Notes under the pieces: generated by a model
The model's database searches: none
Seen by the model: only the letters and a program-made list of their open reading frames with translations
What the model was told of the DNA's origin: nothing
NCBI RefSeq assembly: GCF_000523515.1
Contig: NZ_AWRU01000006.1
Coordinates: forward strand, 26,266 to 70,907
Direction of reading: 5' to 3'
DNA from: Pedobacter sp. V48
GTDB taxonomy: Bacteria; Bacteroidota; Bacteroidia; Sphingobacteriales; Sphingobacteriaceae
Length of the DNA: 44,642 nucleotides
Made by a program: the position numbers and the translations under genes
Part shown: piece by piece, positions 34,258 to 43,533 of the stretch
Numbering within the stretch: position 1 is the stretch's first letter
Layout of the letters: the number at the start of each line of letters is the position of its first letter

Positions 34258-35529
34258 ATGACCGCTATGAATCACTTCAAAAAAAAGGATAGCAAATATC
34301 ATGTCATCGTATCTTGCTGTCTCCTTCTCATCATCTCTCTTGCCATCGGGTGTGCTAAAAACTCGATAAGTGCAAGTACAATTGAAAAACCAGCAACCTC
34401 AGCCACAGCCAAGGTGGCCGCTGCCGTACTGGCCGCTCCGGTTAATACGCGTGTGGTGGTATTTAACGGTGGCAATGAAAGTATCTACCATTCTTTCAGA
34501 ATTCCATCAATCATAAAAACAAAGAATGGAACCCTGGTTGCCTTTGCCGAAGGCAGAAGATGGAGTCCAAGTGATTATGGCGATATCAATGTTGTATATA
34601 AAAGATCTGTAAACAACGGAACCAGCTGGTCTACCTTAGGAGAGGTTGTGGGCAGTGGGGCAGGTACATGGGGCAATCCGACAGCTGTTTACGACCCAAC
34701 TCAGGGCGTAAATGGAAGGATCTGGCTGTTTCTGGAGTGGAATGATGAGTTTAAAACACAATGGTCAGATTTTCAGGCATGGGGTGACAGAAAAATTCAT
34801 ACCTCATATAGTGACGATGATGGGGTTACCTGGTCGGTTCCTTTAGATCGTACCAGCACCCTAACGCCGCCCTCTTACAAATGGGACTGTGTTGGCCCGG
34901 GTGTAGGCATCAGAACGGCTTACGATCATCCCGGCAGGTTGATTGTTCCGGCATACGGAAGAAATATTTATAGTGACGATCATGGTGCAACATGGCAATA
35001 TGAATTAACTGCCGGTGGTACAGATGAAAGTACCATAGTGGAACTGATGAATGGAAGCCTGATGAGAAATGACAGGCCGGGTACTACCGAGTGGAATTTA
35101 TCAAAAACCAGAAGAAAATCAGTGGGTTCTATTGCAGGTGGTTTCCCTGCGTTTTCAACAGTAACCGCATTGCCCGATCCAAAGTGCGAAGGATCCATGT
35201 TGAGATATAATACCGACGATCCGAACAGGATCATATTCCTTAATCCTAACGGAACTGGTCAGCGTTGCAACATGACCGTGCGCATCAGTTATGATGATGG
35301 GGTTACCTGGCCAAGAAGCCGTGCACTTTATAGCACTGCAAATTGCGATTATACCAACAGCACTGTAGTTTACGGTGGCTACTCGAGCATGGTAAAAACC
35401 GCCGATTACTGCATTGGTGCCTTAGTAGAATACAATGAAAATGTTCATGATTCAGCCAGCAGCAATAAGTCCATTGAATTTAACAAGTTCAATCTCGCCT
35501 GGATCTTAAACGGCAGTACAGAACCATAA
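34258..35529 (+). CDS. Exo-alpha-sialidase, GH33-like lipoprotein
   Basis: A 423-aa lipoprotein (lipobox LAIGC, C32). Sialidase landmarks: the arginine of the RIP motif at R81 (SFRIPSII), catalytic-loop aspartates D106 and D109 (SPSDYGDINVV), and four Asp boxes of the S-x-D-x-G-x-x-W type (SVNNGTSW, SDDDGVTW, SDDHGATW and SYDDGVTW), the first lacking the Asp. A Glu near 267 (GTDESTIVEL) fits the nucleophile-pair position. It releases terminal sialic acid from glycans outside the inner membrane. It is the first gene of the operon after the terminator and candidate operator. An ATG at 34267 is an alternative start. Confidence 0.9.
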   Translation: MTAMNHFKKKDSKYHVIVSCCLLLIISLAIGCAKNSISASTIEKPATSATAKVAAAVLAAPVNTRVVVFNGGNESIYHSFRIPSIIKTKNGTLVAFAEGRRWSPSDYGDINVVYKRSVNNGTSWSTLGEVVGSGAGTWGNPTAVYDPTQGVNGRIWLFLEWNDEFKTQWSDFQAWGDRKIHTSYSDDDGVTWSVPLDRTSTLTPPSYKWDCVGPGVGIRTAYDHPGRLIVPAYGRNIYSDDHGATWQYELTAGGTDESTIVELMNGSLMRNDRPGTTEWNLSKTRRKSVGSIAGGFPAFSTVTALPDPKCEGSMLRYNTDDPNRIIFLNPNGTGQRCNMTVRISYDDGVTWPRSRALYSTANCDYTNSTVVYGGYSSMVKTADYCIGALVEYNENVHDSASSNKSIEFNKFNLAWILNGSTEP

Positions 35530-35603
35530 AACCAAATACTATGTGTTTTATCATCCCTTGAGCACATAACAACCATAAACCAAATATTAAAATTAAACCA
35601 GTT

Positions 35604-38600
35604 ATGAAGAAAAGGATTTTTATTTTTCTATCCGTTCTCTGTTGCTTTTTGGCAACCAAAAACCTCTTTGGCCAGACACGCGAACTGCAGATCTCGGGAA
35701 AGGTTACTTCAGGTGCAGCAGGGGAAACACTACCGGGTGTTAGTGTAAAGCTTAAGGGTAGTACCATCGGGATATCTACCGATGTGAATGGTAAATACGC
35801 CATTAGAATACCATCAGATCAAGGGATTTTGGTATTCTCTTATCTTGGCTTTAAAGCTAAGGAGGTGCCTGTGAACGGGCAAAAACAAATTGATGTGGTG
35901 CTGGAATCTGATGTAACTTCTATGGAAGAAGTCCTGATTGTGGGGTATACGCAGCAGTCGAGAACCAAAACCACAGCTGCCATTTCAAAGCTTGGTGCAG
36001 ATGAGCTTAAAAATATCGCCAGTCCAAATCCCGTACAGGCCCTGCAGGGTAAAATTGCAGGTGTTTCGGTACCGGTTACCACCGGACAGCCGGGGGTAGG
36101 TGCAACAAACATCATCATCAGGGGGGGGACCAAACCTAATGCTTATGGTTCTGGTTTGGGTAACAACGGTGGCAGTTCAACCGGCAATTCCGACAGCAGT
36201 TCTCCGCTTGTGATCGTTGATGGGGTATTCAGGTCTATGAATGATGTGAATCCTGACAATATAGAATCACTGCAGGTGATGAAAGATGCAGCTTCCACAG
36301 CAATATATGGTGCAAGGGGTGCAAATGGGGTTATAGTGATCAAAACAAAAGGTGGTAAAGCCAATAGTAAAATGACCATCGCACTGAACCACAGAACCAC
36401 ATGGGAAACACCAGCAAGGGATTATGATTACCTGAATGCCGAAGAATACCTGCGTTTGGCGCGTACAACAGTTAAAAATACGGCTGACGCGCTTGATAAA
36501 AACAACCTTTTAAACAATGGTGGTTTCTCTGCAGGTACTCGTGTTTATACGCAAAAAGGCCAATATGGTAAAAACATCAACCTTACTGCTTTATATGATA
36601 ATATCGTATCTGTAGAAGGACAATCTTACGTAGATAACCTGTTGTCTAAAGGCTGGAAAGTTATGGACGATCCCATTAACCCGGGTACAAAACTATTGTA
36701 TGCTGATAACAATTATCAGGATATGCTTTGGAACACTGGTTTGAGCAGTAACGAAAACCTGTCTATCAGCGGGGGTGGCGAAAAATCGGACTTTAACCTG
36801 TCGATGGGCTATACCAATCAGGCGGGTACCTTTGTCGGAACCAAATACAAACGTTATGATGGACTTGGAAATTTCGGGTTCAAAGCTGCAGATAATTTCC
36901 GCATTGATGTGATGTTAAACTATCAGAACGTAATGCCTAATTATGTAGATGGCTTTCAAAATGAGCTGGTTAGAGGTACGCGTATTACGCCTTTGATCCG
37001 TACTTTTAAAGACGATGGAAATCCAATGCCGGGTGAGCTGTACACTGTTCGTAACCGTTTTCATACGCTGATGTATGACGATACCCGCACCTCAAGTGAA
37101 AGGTTGGTGTCCAGGGTTGCCGGAGACCTCACCATCACCAAAGGGTTGCATTTTAAACCTTCCTTCTCTTACCTGATAGACGATTATAAAGAACTATTCA
37201 TGAGAAAGGGAACACCTGCCGATGAAGTTCAGCCTGCAACACAGCGTCAGAAAAATGACTATACTAAAAATGCGAGACAGCTGATGATCGACCAGGTTTT
37301 GCAATACGATTTCAGCATAAAAGACGTGCATAATTTTACCGCCCTTGGCGGTGTTAACTTTATCAGGAACACAGATCATGTAGCCAGTTTAGGTTCTCAG
37401 AGAGGCAGCAACGATTATATCTATACCATAAACGAACCGCCGACAACTGTAATTAACGGGGTGGTAATGAGCAACGTTACCAACTTTGCTACCACCATTG
37501 GCGAATCCAGATCTGCCAGTGCATTTACACAGGTAAACTATGATTACAAAGCTAAATACTTGTTCAGCGGTTCACTCCGTTACGATGGTTTCTCGAACTT
37601 TGCCATTGAAAACAAATACGCTTTTTTCCCTTCGGCTTCCATCGGATGGAATGTTCATAAAGAAGATTTCTGGAACGTAAAAGCTATAAATGCCTTAAAA
37701 CTAAGAGCAAGCTGGGGTGCTGCAGGGCTTAGCGACCTGAGTATTACCGATACTTACGGAGGCTATGCTTCAGTGCTGGATAACAGAACAGCTAACTACG
37801 GACAAAGCTCCGGTATTTTAAGGTCCAACCTGGCAAACTATAACCTGCGTTGGGAGTCAACCGAAACTACTGATTTAGCATTTGATGCTTCTTTCTTAAA
37901 CAGCCGCATTAACCTGACTGTAGATTATTATAACAAAAGAACCAAAGACAGGCTGGCTTCTAAACCTTTGCCATCGGAATCGCCTTTTGCATCAATCGCA
38001 TTTAACAATGGCGAGCTGCGTAACAGAGGTGTTGAAATTGAGCTTGGTGCAGCCATCATTAAAGGAAATGATTTTAAATGGGACGCTAATTTTTCCTTCG
38101 CATACAACCAGGCTCTAATTACTAAACTGCCTGATAATGGCCGTGCCAAGAACAGACAAGGTGGCGACATGATCTTTGATTCGGCTTCAAATTCACTGGT
38201 AGAAGCAGGGGGCTTTGCAGAAGGCGAGCGTCCTTATCCAATCTATGCATACCGGGTAACAGGAGTTTTTGCTACCGATGAAGCGGCTAAAGCATGGAAT
38301 GCCAAAGTAAAAGATAACCTGGCTTCTCCGCAAGGAATAGCGGTAGGGAAACGTGGTGGTGATTATATCTTTGATGATGTAAACGGCGATGGGGTGATCG
38401 ATACAAAGGACCAGGTTTTTATGGGTTATCGGAACCCTAATAAAATGGGAGGTTTGCAAAACACCTTTAGTTATAAAAACATCTCGTTAAGGTTTACTAT
38501 GGATTATGCCATGGGGCACCTGATCAGTAATGGGGCTTTAGCCCGTTCATTAGGCCAGGGCAGGGCATTTAATGAAGGTGCGCCATCAATTGCTATCGGA

Positions 38601-38975
38601 GGAGATATCTGGCAGAAACAAGGCGATGCGGGTAAAAAATATGCCCGCTTCTCTTTTGCAGATTATGATTTCGGGCAGCGCAATTACTTACGTAATGCAC
38701 CGCTTGGAAATAACAATAGTTACAATTCAGATGTATCTGCAATGTATTCTAAAGGCGATTTCCTGGCCTTCAGGGAGATTTCAATTTCTTATGATGTTCC
38801 CAAAAAAATACTGGAAAAAATAAAGGCCTCGGGGCTTAACATTTTTGCAACGGTATATAATGTTGGCTATTTAACCAAATACGAAGGTTTGAATCCTGAA
38901 GTATATACCGGTTTTGATCCGGGCGGTTATCCAAGACCAAGACAATTTTTATTAGGGGCCACATTGAAATTCTAA
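35604..38975 (+). CDS. SusC/RagA-family TonB-dependent transporter without STN domain
   Basis: A 1123-aa outer-membrane protein. The signal peptide ends near FGQT; a carboxypeptidase-regulatory-like domain follows (about 30-110, ISGKVTSGAAGETLPGVSVKL), then a TonB-box-like region (EEVLIVGYTQQSRTK), the plug (with VDGVFRSMNDVNPDNIESL and KDAASTAIYGARGANGV) and the barrel ending in Phe (LLGATLKF). It lacks the STN domain of the SusC at 7675, which fits control by the GntR protein. Gene context points to sialic acid or sialylated glycan as substrate. A run of eight G (36121-36128) lies within the plug coding region. It is 11 nt upstream of the susD-like gene. Confidence 0.95.
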   Translation: MKKRIFIFLSVLCCFLATKNLFGQTRELQISGKVTSGAAGETLPGVSVKLKGSTIGISTDVNGKYAIRIPSDQGILVFSYLGFKAKEVPVNGQKQIDVVLESDVTSMEEVLIVGYTQQSRTKTTAAISKLGADELKNIASPNPVQALQGKIAGVSVPVTTGQPGVGATNIIIRGGTKPNAYGSGLGNNGGSSTGNSDSSSPLVIVDGVFRSMNDVNPDNIESLQVMKDAASTAIYGARGANGVIVIKTKGGKANSKMTIALNHRTTWETPARDYDYLNAEEYLRLARTTVKNTADALDKNNLLNNGGFSAGTRVYTQKGQYGKNINLTALYDNIVSVEGQSYVDNLLSKGWKVMDDPINPGTKLLYADNNYQDMLWNTGLSSNENLSISGGGEKSDFNLSMGYTNQAGTFVGTKYKRYDGLGNFGFKAADNFRIDVMLNYQNVMPNYVDGFQNELVRGTRITPLIRTFKDDGNPMPGELYTVRNRFHTLMYDDTRTSSERLVSRVAGDLTITKGLHFKPSFSYLIDDYKELFMRKGTPADEVQPATQRQKNDYTKNARQLMIDQVLQYDFSIKDVHNFTALGGVNFIRNTDHVASLGSQRGSNDYIYTINEPPTTVINGVVMSNVTNFATTIGESRSASAFTQVNYDYKAKYLFSGSLRYDGFSNFAIENKYAFFPSASIGWNVHKEDFWNVKAINALKLRASWGAAGLSDLSITDTYGGYASVLDNRTANYGQSSGILRSNLANYNLRWESTETTDLAFDASFLNSRINLTVDYYNKRTKDRLASKPLPSESPFASIAFNNGELRNRGVEIELGAAIIKGNDFKWDANFSFAYNQALITKLPDNGRAKNRQGGDMIFDSASNSLVEAGGFAEGERPYPIYAYRVTGVFATDEAAKAWNAKVKDNLASPQGIAVGKRGGDYIFDDVNGDGVIDTKDQVFMGYRNPNKMGGLQNTFSYKNISLRFTMDYAMGHLISNGALARSLGQGRAFNEGAPSIAIGGDIWQKQGDAGKKYARFSFADYDFGQRNYLRNAPLGNNNSYNSDVSAMYSKGDFLAFREISISYDVPKKILEKIKASGLNIFATVYNVGYLTKYEGLNPEVYTGFDPGGYPRPRQFLLGATLKF

Positions 38976-38986
38976 AAAGACCAATT

Positions 38987-40456
38987 ATGAAAAAGATTAC
39001 ATTAATTATAATAGCCATCGTATCTCTGTCAGCCATATCTCCTGGTTGTAAAAAGCTGCTCGAAGTAGATCCTCAATCAAGTATCACCGATGAGGTATTC
39101 TTTAAGAACGAGAATGATTTTGAACCTTATGTTACCGGTATCTACACGTATATGCGTTTGTTCGCCAATAATATTGTGTACGGTACAGAGCGCAGCGAGG
39201 AACTGGTTGCCGCGCTTAATTCCAGGTTTGGTGTATCATGGAGTCAGATCATTACACCTTCTTCTGGTGCAATTAACTATAACGATTGGTATAAAGCCAT
39301 CGGGCATTGCAACTTACTGCTTAAAAAGATCGAAGGATTTTCTTTTGCTACCAATCCAGACGCCAAGAAAAGGATTCTTGCGGAGACCTATTCTTTAAGG
39401 GCCTATTTCTATTTCAACCTTACCCGTATCATTGGTGATGCACCCTTGATGCTTACCGCAGTGGAAGATGAAAACGTGCCTTTGCTGCCAAGGTCAAAAG
39501 CCGCAGATGTTTTGAAACAGATCCAGTCAGATCTTGATCTGGCCATCCAGAATTTCAGCGCTATAAGCGGATTTTCGAAAACAGGTTATCCCTCTAAATA
39601 TCGCTTTGCTTATGGATCTGCAATGGCACTAAAGGCAGATGCATACCTATGGAATGCAAAAGTGCTTGATGGAGGCGATGCTGATCTTACCGCTGCCGCA
39701 GCCGCAATTACTGAAGTGGAAGCGTCCGGATTAACCTTAAACCAGGATTATAAAAATGTAACCGGGGTAAGGGCAGCTGCCAATCCTGAAGTGGCTTTAG
39801 CGGCTTACTTTCAAAGAGATGAAGCAGGGGGGAACTATGGGGTAAATGCGCTTCCTTATTTAACAGGGGTTGATGGCGCATTGAACCTGGATAAGATCCC
39901 TTATGCTCAAACCTCAGCAAACGGACAGGGCGCATACCAGATCAGCCCAAAATCAAAGGCCTTATTTACGAATCCTGATGATAAAAGGATACCGTATACC
40001 TGGATCACGGAGCTACAGGCCAGCGGTCCGAAAATTTCATGGATCACCAAGTATTCAGGAAACATCTATGCCGATGGCCGTGTGTCCGATAATGACCTGA
40101 TCATTTACCGTTTATCAGATATCTTTTTAATGAAGGCAGAAGCTTATGCCGGATTAAACAACATACCATTGGCAATTGAATACCTGAACAAAGTAAGACA
40201 AAGAGCCAATACCGGAAACTATACAGCATCTACCGTTAAGATTGATGTAGAGCGTGAAATCCTTGATGAACGTGGTCGTGAGTTGTTTTTCGAGAACAAG
40301 CGCTGGTTTGACCTGGTTCGTTTTCATAAAGGAGGAGCCATTAATGTATATACCTATGTTCCAAACCTGGTTGGTAAAACTACGCCATTGTTCTGGCCAC
40401 TAAATACTACGGTACTGGCAAACAATCCTAACATTAAACAAACAGACGGATATTAA
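38987..40456 (+). CDS. SusD/RagB-family lipoprotein of the sialic acid locus
   Basis: A 489-aa surface lipoprotein; the lipobox SPGC is followed by KKLLEVDPQSSITDEVFFKN, a classic SusD opening. The N-terminal repeat-like helices include AETYSLRAYFYFNLTRIIGDAPL near residue 130, and the C-terminal region carries YRLSDIFLMKAEAYAGLNNIPLA and a DERGRELFFENKRWFDLVRF stretch. It binds the imported ligand together with the SusC protein 11 nt upstream. It is shorter than the first SusD of the window (489 against 626 residues), so the two pairs are different subfamilies. Confidence 0.95.
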   Translation: MKKITLIIIAIVSLSAISPGCKKLLEVDPQSSITDEVFFKNENDFEPYVTGIYTYMRLFANNIVYGTERSEELVAALNSRFGVSWSQIITPSSGAINYNDWYKAIGHCNLLLKKIEGFSFATNPDAKKRILAETYSLRAYFYFNLTRIIGDAPLMLTAVEDENVPLLPRSKAADVLKQIQSDLDLAIQNFSAISGFSKTGYPSKYRFAYGSAMALKADAYLWNAKVLDGGDADLTAAAAAITEVEASGLTLNQDYKNVTGVRAAANPEVALAAYFQRDEAGGNYGVNALPYLTGVDGALNLDKIPYAQTSANGQGAYQISPKSKALFTNPDDKRIPYTWITELQASGPKISWITKYSGNIYADGRVSDNDLIIYRLSDIFLMKAEAYAGLNNIPLAIEYLNKVRQRANTGNYTASTVKIDVEREILDERGRELFFENKRWFDLVRFHKGGAINVYTYVPNLVGKTTPLFWPLNTTVLANNPNIKQTDGY

Positions 40457-40477
40457 TTTATCGCAATTCAGAATAAA

Positions 40478-41416
40478 ATGACTCCACTAAAGGCAGATGA
40501 AATTTATGGCAACTGGGCAACTTTGCTGCTTCCGATCAACAAGGACGACAGCATCAATTATGAACAGCTGGAAAGTGAAATCGATGTATTGATTGCAAGT
40601 GGAGTAAACGGCATCTATTCTAACGGTACGGCGGGCGAGTTCTATAACCAAACGGAGCAGGAATTTGATAAAGTAAATGGCATCCTTGCAACAAAATGTA
40701 ATGCTGCAGGCATGCCATTTCAAATTGGCTGCTCGCATATGAGCCCTAAAATATCACTGGAAAGGATTAAGCGCGCTACTGCAATGCAGCCCTCTGCCAT
40801 ACAGATCATTCTGCCCGATTGGTTTGTGCCATCCCTGGCAGAGATCATTGATTTTCTAAAGGTGATGTGTGCCGTAGCCGATCCCGTAAAGCTGATTTTA
40901 TACAACCCTCCGCATGCCAAAAGAAAACTCCTGCCAAAAGAGTTTGCAGAAATTCTCGAAGCCGGTATCCCTCTGGCAGGATGCAAAGTTGCTGGTGGCG
41001 ATGAGCAGTGGTACAAGGAAATGAATGCAATAAGCATCCCGTTTTCGGTGTTCATTCCCGGCCACCATCTGGCAACGGGAATTGCAAAGGGAGCTCATGG
41101 CGCTTATTCCAATGTAGCTTGTTTAAATCCGGGCCTTGCACAGCGCTGGTATCACAACATTGCAAACCACAGCGGAGATCCTTTTGAGCTGCAGGCCCGA
41201 ATCCAGAAATTTATGGATGACTGTATTGTTCCTTATATTAGAGACAAAGGATACTCCAACCAGGCTGTCGATAAATTTATGGCGGCGGTAGGTGGCTGGA
41301 CACCCATAAGTACCCGCTTACGCTGGCCCTATAAATGGATTCCAGAGGAAGAGGTACTGCCGGTAAGAGAAAAATGTGCTAAACTTTTACCTGAAGTTTT
41401 TACTAACCAAGTTTAA
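40478..41416 (+). CDS. DHDPS/NAL-family aldolase, substrate uncertain
   Basis: A 312-aa cytosolic class I aldolase with a TIM barrel. The phosphate or carboxylate-binding motif reads G50-T-A-G-E54, the catalytic Tyr is Y142 in LYNPPHAK, and the Schiff-base Lys is K170 in AGCKVAGG. The Tyr context (YNPP) is closer to dihydrodipicolinate synthase-like enzymes than to sialate lyases, whereas the second aldolase of this locus has the lyase pattern. It may cleave a modified sialic acid or another 2-keto-3-deoxy sugar. It is 21 nt after the susD-like gene, in the same operon. Confidence 0.8.
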   Translation: MTPLKADEIYGNWATLLLPINKDDSINYEQLESEIDVLIASGVNGIYSNGTAGEFYNQTEQEFDKVNGILATKCNAAGMPFQIGCSHMSPKISLERIKRATAMQPSAIQIILPDWFVPSLAEIIDFLKVMCAVADPVKLILYNPPHAKRKLLPKEFAEILEAGIPLAGCKVAGGDEQWYKEMNAISIPFSVFIPGHHLATGIAKGAHGAYSNVACLNPGLAQRWYHNIANHSGDPFELQARIQKFMDDCIVPYIRDKGYSNQAVDKFMAAVGGWTPISTRLRWPYKWIPEEEVLPVREKCAKLLPEVFTNQV

Positions 41417-41426
41417 TATTTTCCCA

Positions 41427-42593
41427 ATGCAAAAAACACTAAGAAACTGCTTTATCCTGATTTGTACCAGCTTGCTGTTGCTGACCATCAGTAATGGATG
41501 TAAAACAAGAAAACCATTTGCCGATCGGGCATTGCTTGATAGTACAGTGGTCTTTTCACCCGGTGGGGAATATGCCTCTATGCGAATACCAGCCTTGGTA
41601 GCGACCAAAAAAGGAACATTGCTTGCATTTTGCGAGGGAAGGATCGGTACAGCCAGTGATTGGGCAGATATGGATCTGCTGATGCGCCGAAGCACAGACG
41701 GAGGTCGCACCTGGGAAAATAATGTAGTTATCGCCGCAAGGAAAAGCGGACAGCCAACAAGTAATCCTACACCAATTGTAGATCGTGATGGCACCATTCA
41801 CCTGCTGTACCAGCGCGATTATGCTACTGCTTACTATACCCGTTCTACCGATGAGGGCAAAACATGGAGCCCTGCGGTAGACATTACCTATGCATTTGAG
41901 GCCTTTAAACCAGAGTATAACTGGAAAGTACTGGCACCAGGCCCAGGCCATAGCATACAATTAAAAAATGGTCGACTGCTGGTGCCAGTATGGTTAAGCG
42001 ATCCTGCTAAAACTACACCAAGAAGAAGCCATGCACCATCTTGTATTGCCACTATTTATAGCGATGATCTTGGTAAGACCTGGAAACGCGGAGCCATCAT
42101 TGCCGGCAACACTCCAGAGTTTAAAAACCCAAGTGAAACCATGGCGATAGAACTTAATGATGGCCGTGTAATGGTAAACATCAGAAATACTTCTGATCAG
42201 CACCGCAGGGGTATCAGCTATAGCAATGATGGAATCAGCGGGTGGACAAAGCCTGTTTTTGATGAAGAATTATACGAGCCTGTATGTATGGCGACCATCA
42301 TCAGGCTGCAGGACAAAGAGAAATCAGGTATCCTTTTTATCAATCCTGATACTAAAGATGTTCCTAAACCACCACGTAAAAACCTTACGGCCAGGGTGAG
42401 TTACGATGAAGGACAAAGCTGGACGGTAAAGAAGGTGATCAATGCAAGTTCATCAGGTTATTCTGATGTGGCTGTTACCCCTGACGGAACCATTTATTGT
42501 CTGTACGAAACCAATACCAGCAACGACTTTAATTATTCCATGGTGCTTAAAAGGTTTAACGCCAAATGGCTTACAACTCCCAACGAAAAATAA
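41427..42593 (+). CDS. Second exo-alpha-sialidase, GH33-like lipoprotein
   Basis: A 388-aa lipoprotein started at the ATG of MQKTLRNCF, 10 nt after the aldolase stop; the frame extends upstream to 41376, but only this start gives a proper signal peptide with lipobox SNGC (C25). The RIP motif has R53 (MRIPALV), the Asp loop has D78 and D81 (SDWADMD), and there are four Asp boxes: STDGGRTW (89-96), STDEGKTW, SDDLGKTW and SYDEGQSW. It resembles the bacterial and mammalian-type exo-sialidases more regularly than the first copy does. Two sialidases in one operon suggest different linkages or locations. Confidence 0.93.
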   Translation: MQKTLRNCFILICTSLLLLTISNGCKTRKPFADRALLDSTVVFSPGGEYASMRIPALVATKKGTLLAFCEGRIGTASDWADMDLLMRRSTDGGRTWENNVVIAARKSGQPTSNPTPIVDRDGTIHLLYQRDYATAYYTRSTDEGKTWSPAVDITYAFEAFKPEYNWKVLAPGPGHSIQLKNGRLLVPVWLSDPAKTTPRRSHAPSCIATIYSDDLGKTWKRGAIIAGNTPEFKNPSETMAIELNDGRVMVNIRNTSDQHRRGISYSNDGISGWTKPVFDEELYEPVCMATIIRLQDKEKSGILFINPDTKDVPKPPRKNLTARVSYDEGQSWTVKKVINASSSGYSDVAVTPDGTIYCLYETNTSNDFNYSMVLKRFNAKWLTTPNEK

Positions 42594-42618
42594 ACAATCA
42601 ACAAACAATTTAATACAT

Positions 42619-43533
42619 ATGAACAAAATAACCGGATTAATAGCCGCCACTTTTGCGGCTTATCGTGAAGATGGAACAATTAATTTAGACATTATCCCAA
42701 CGATAGTCGACAAAATGATAGCTGATGGATTATCTGGCGTTTTTATTTGCGGCACCAATGGCGAAGGGCCAAACCTTACAATTGAAGAGCGGATGGCCAT
42801 TGCCGAAACTTATGTTAAAGCTGCGGCCAAACGTATCCTTGTACTGGTGCACGTAGGGCATAGTTCTATCCAGGAATGCCGCAAGCTTGCTGCTCATGCA
42901 GAGCAGATTGGGGCCGATGCCATTTCTTCTGTTGCCGCTTTTTATTTTAAACCGACAAGTGTTGATAATCTGGTTAAAAGCATGGCACAGATTGCATCCG
43001 CAGCACCTAATACCCCATTTTATTACTATAGCATTCCAACCCTTACCGGGGTGGGTATGGATATGATCACCTTCCTGGAACAGGCAGAAAAGGTAATTCC
43101 TAACCTTGCTGGGATCAAGTATACTGCCTCTACCTTGCACGAATACCAGGCTTGCCTGAATTATAAGAACGGTAAATTTGATATCCTTTTTGGTTACGAT
43201 GAAATGTTGCTGCCAGCACTTGCAGTAGGGGCCAAGGGGGCTATTGGCAGCACCTATACTTTTGCAGCTCCGCTGTATTTAAAAGTAATCAGGCTATATC
43301 ATGAAGGAAAGCAGGAGCAGGCAGCAGCCATGCAGCTGCATTCGGTAAATATGGTTCGTGCGTTGGTAAAATATCCGCCAATTCCTGCTCAAAGGGCCAT
43401 CATGAAAATGGAAGGACTGGAGTTAGGTGCTTGCAGATTACCTCTTGAACCGCTGTCAGAAGCACAGGCAACACAATTTAAAACTTCCCTTGATGAGATC
43501 GGATTTTTCGATATCGTTAAAGAATCCCGATGA
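42619..43533 (+). CDS. nanA: N-acetylneuraminate lyase
   Basis: A 304-aa cytosolic enzyme that splits sialic acid into ManNAc and pyruvate. Motifs: G45-T-N-G-E49 in CGTNGEGP, catalytic Y137 in YYYSIPTLTGV, and the Schiff-base Lys K167 in AGIKYTAS, the arrangement of true sialate lyases. The open frame reaches back to 42442 inside the sialidase gene; the ATG at 42619 (MNKITGLIAATF) is the real start, as it begins the barrel. It overlaps the mutarotase gene by 4 nt, implying coupled translation. Neighbouring sialidases and mutarotase support the specificity. Confidence 0.93.
   Translation: MNKITGLIAATFAAYREDGTINLDIIPTIVDKMIADGLSGVFICGTNGEGPNLTIEERMAIAETYVKAAAKRILVLVHVGHSSIQECRKLAAHAEQIGADAISSVAAFYFKPTSVDNLVKSMAQIASAAPNTPFYYYSIPTLTGVGMDMITFLEQAEKVIPNLAGIKYTASTLHEYQACLNYKNGKFDILFGYDEMLLPALAVGAKGAIGSTYTFAAPLYLKVIRLYHEGKQEQAAAMQLHSVNMVRALVKYPPIPAQRAIMKMEGLELGACRLPLEPLSEAQATQFKTSLDEIGFFDIVKESR

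Noticed and set aside
42442..42618. N-terminal extension of the sialate lyase frame into the sialidase gene
   Set aside because: It overlaps the sialidase coding region by about 150 bp and adds residues outside the TIM barrel.
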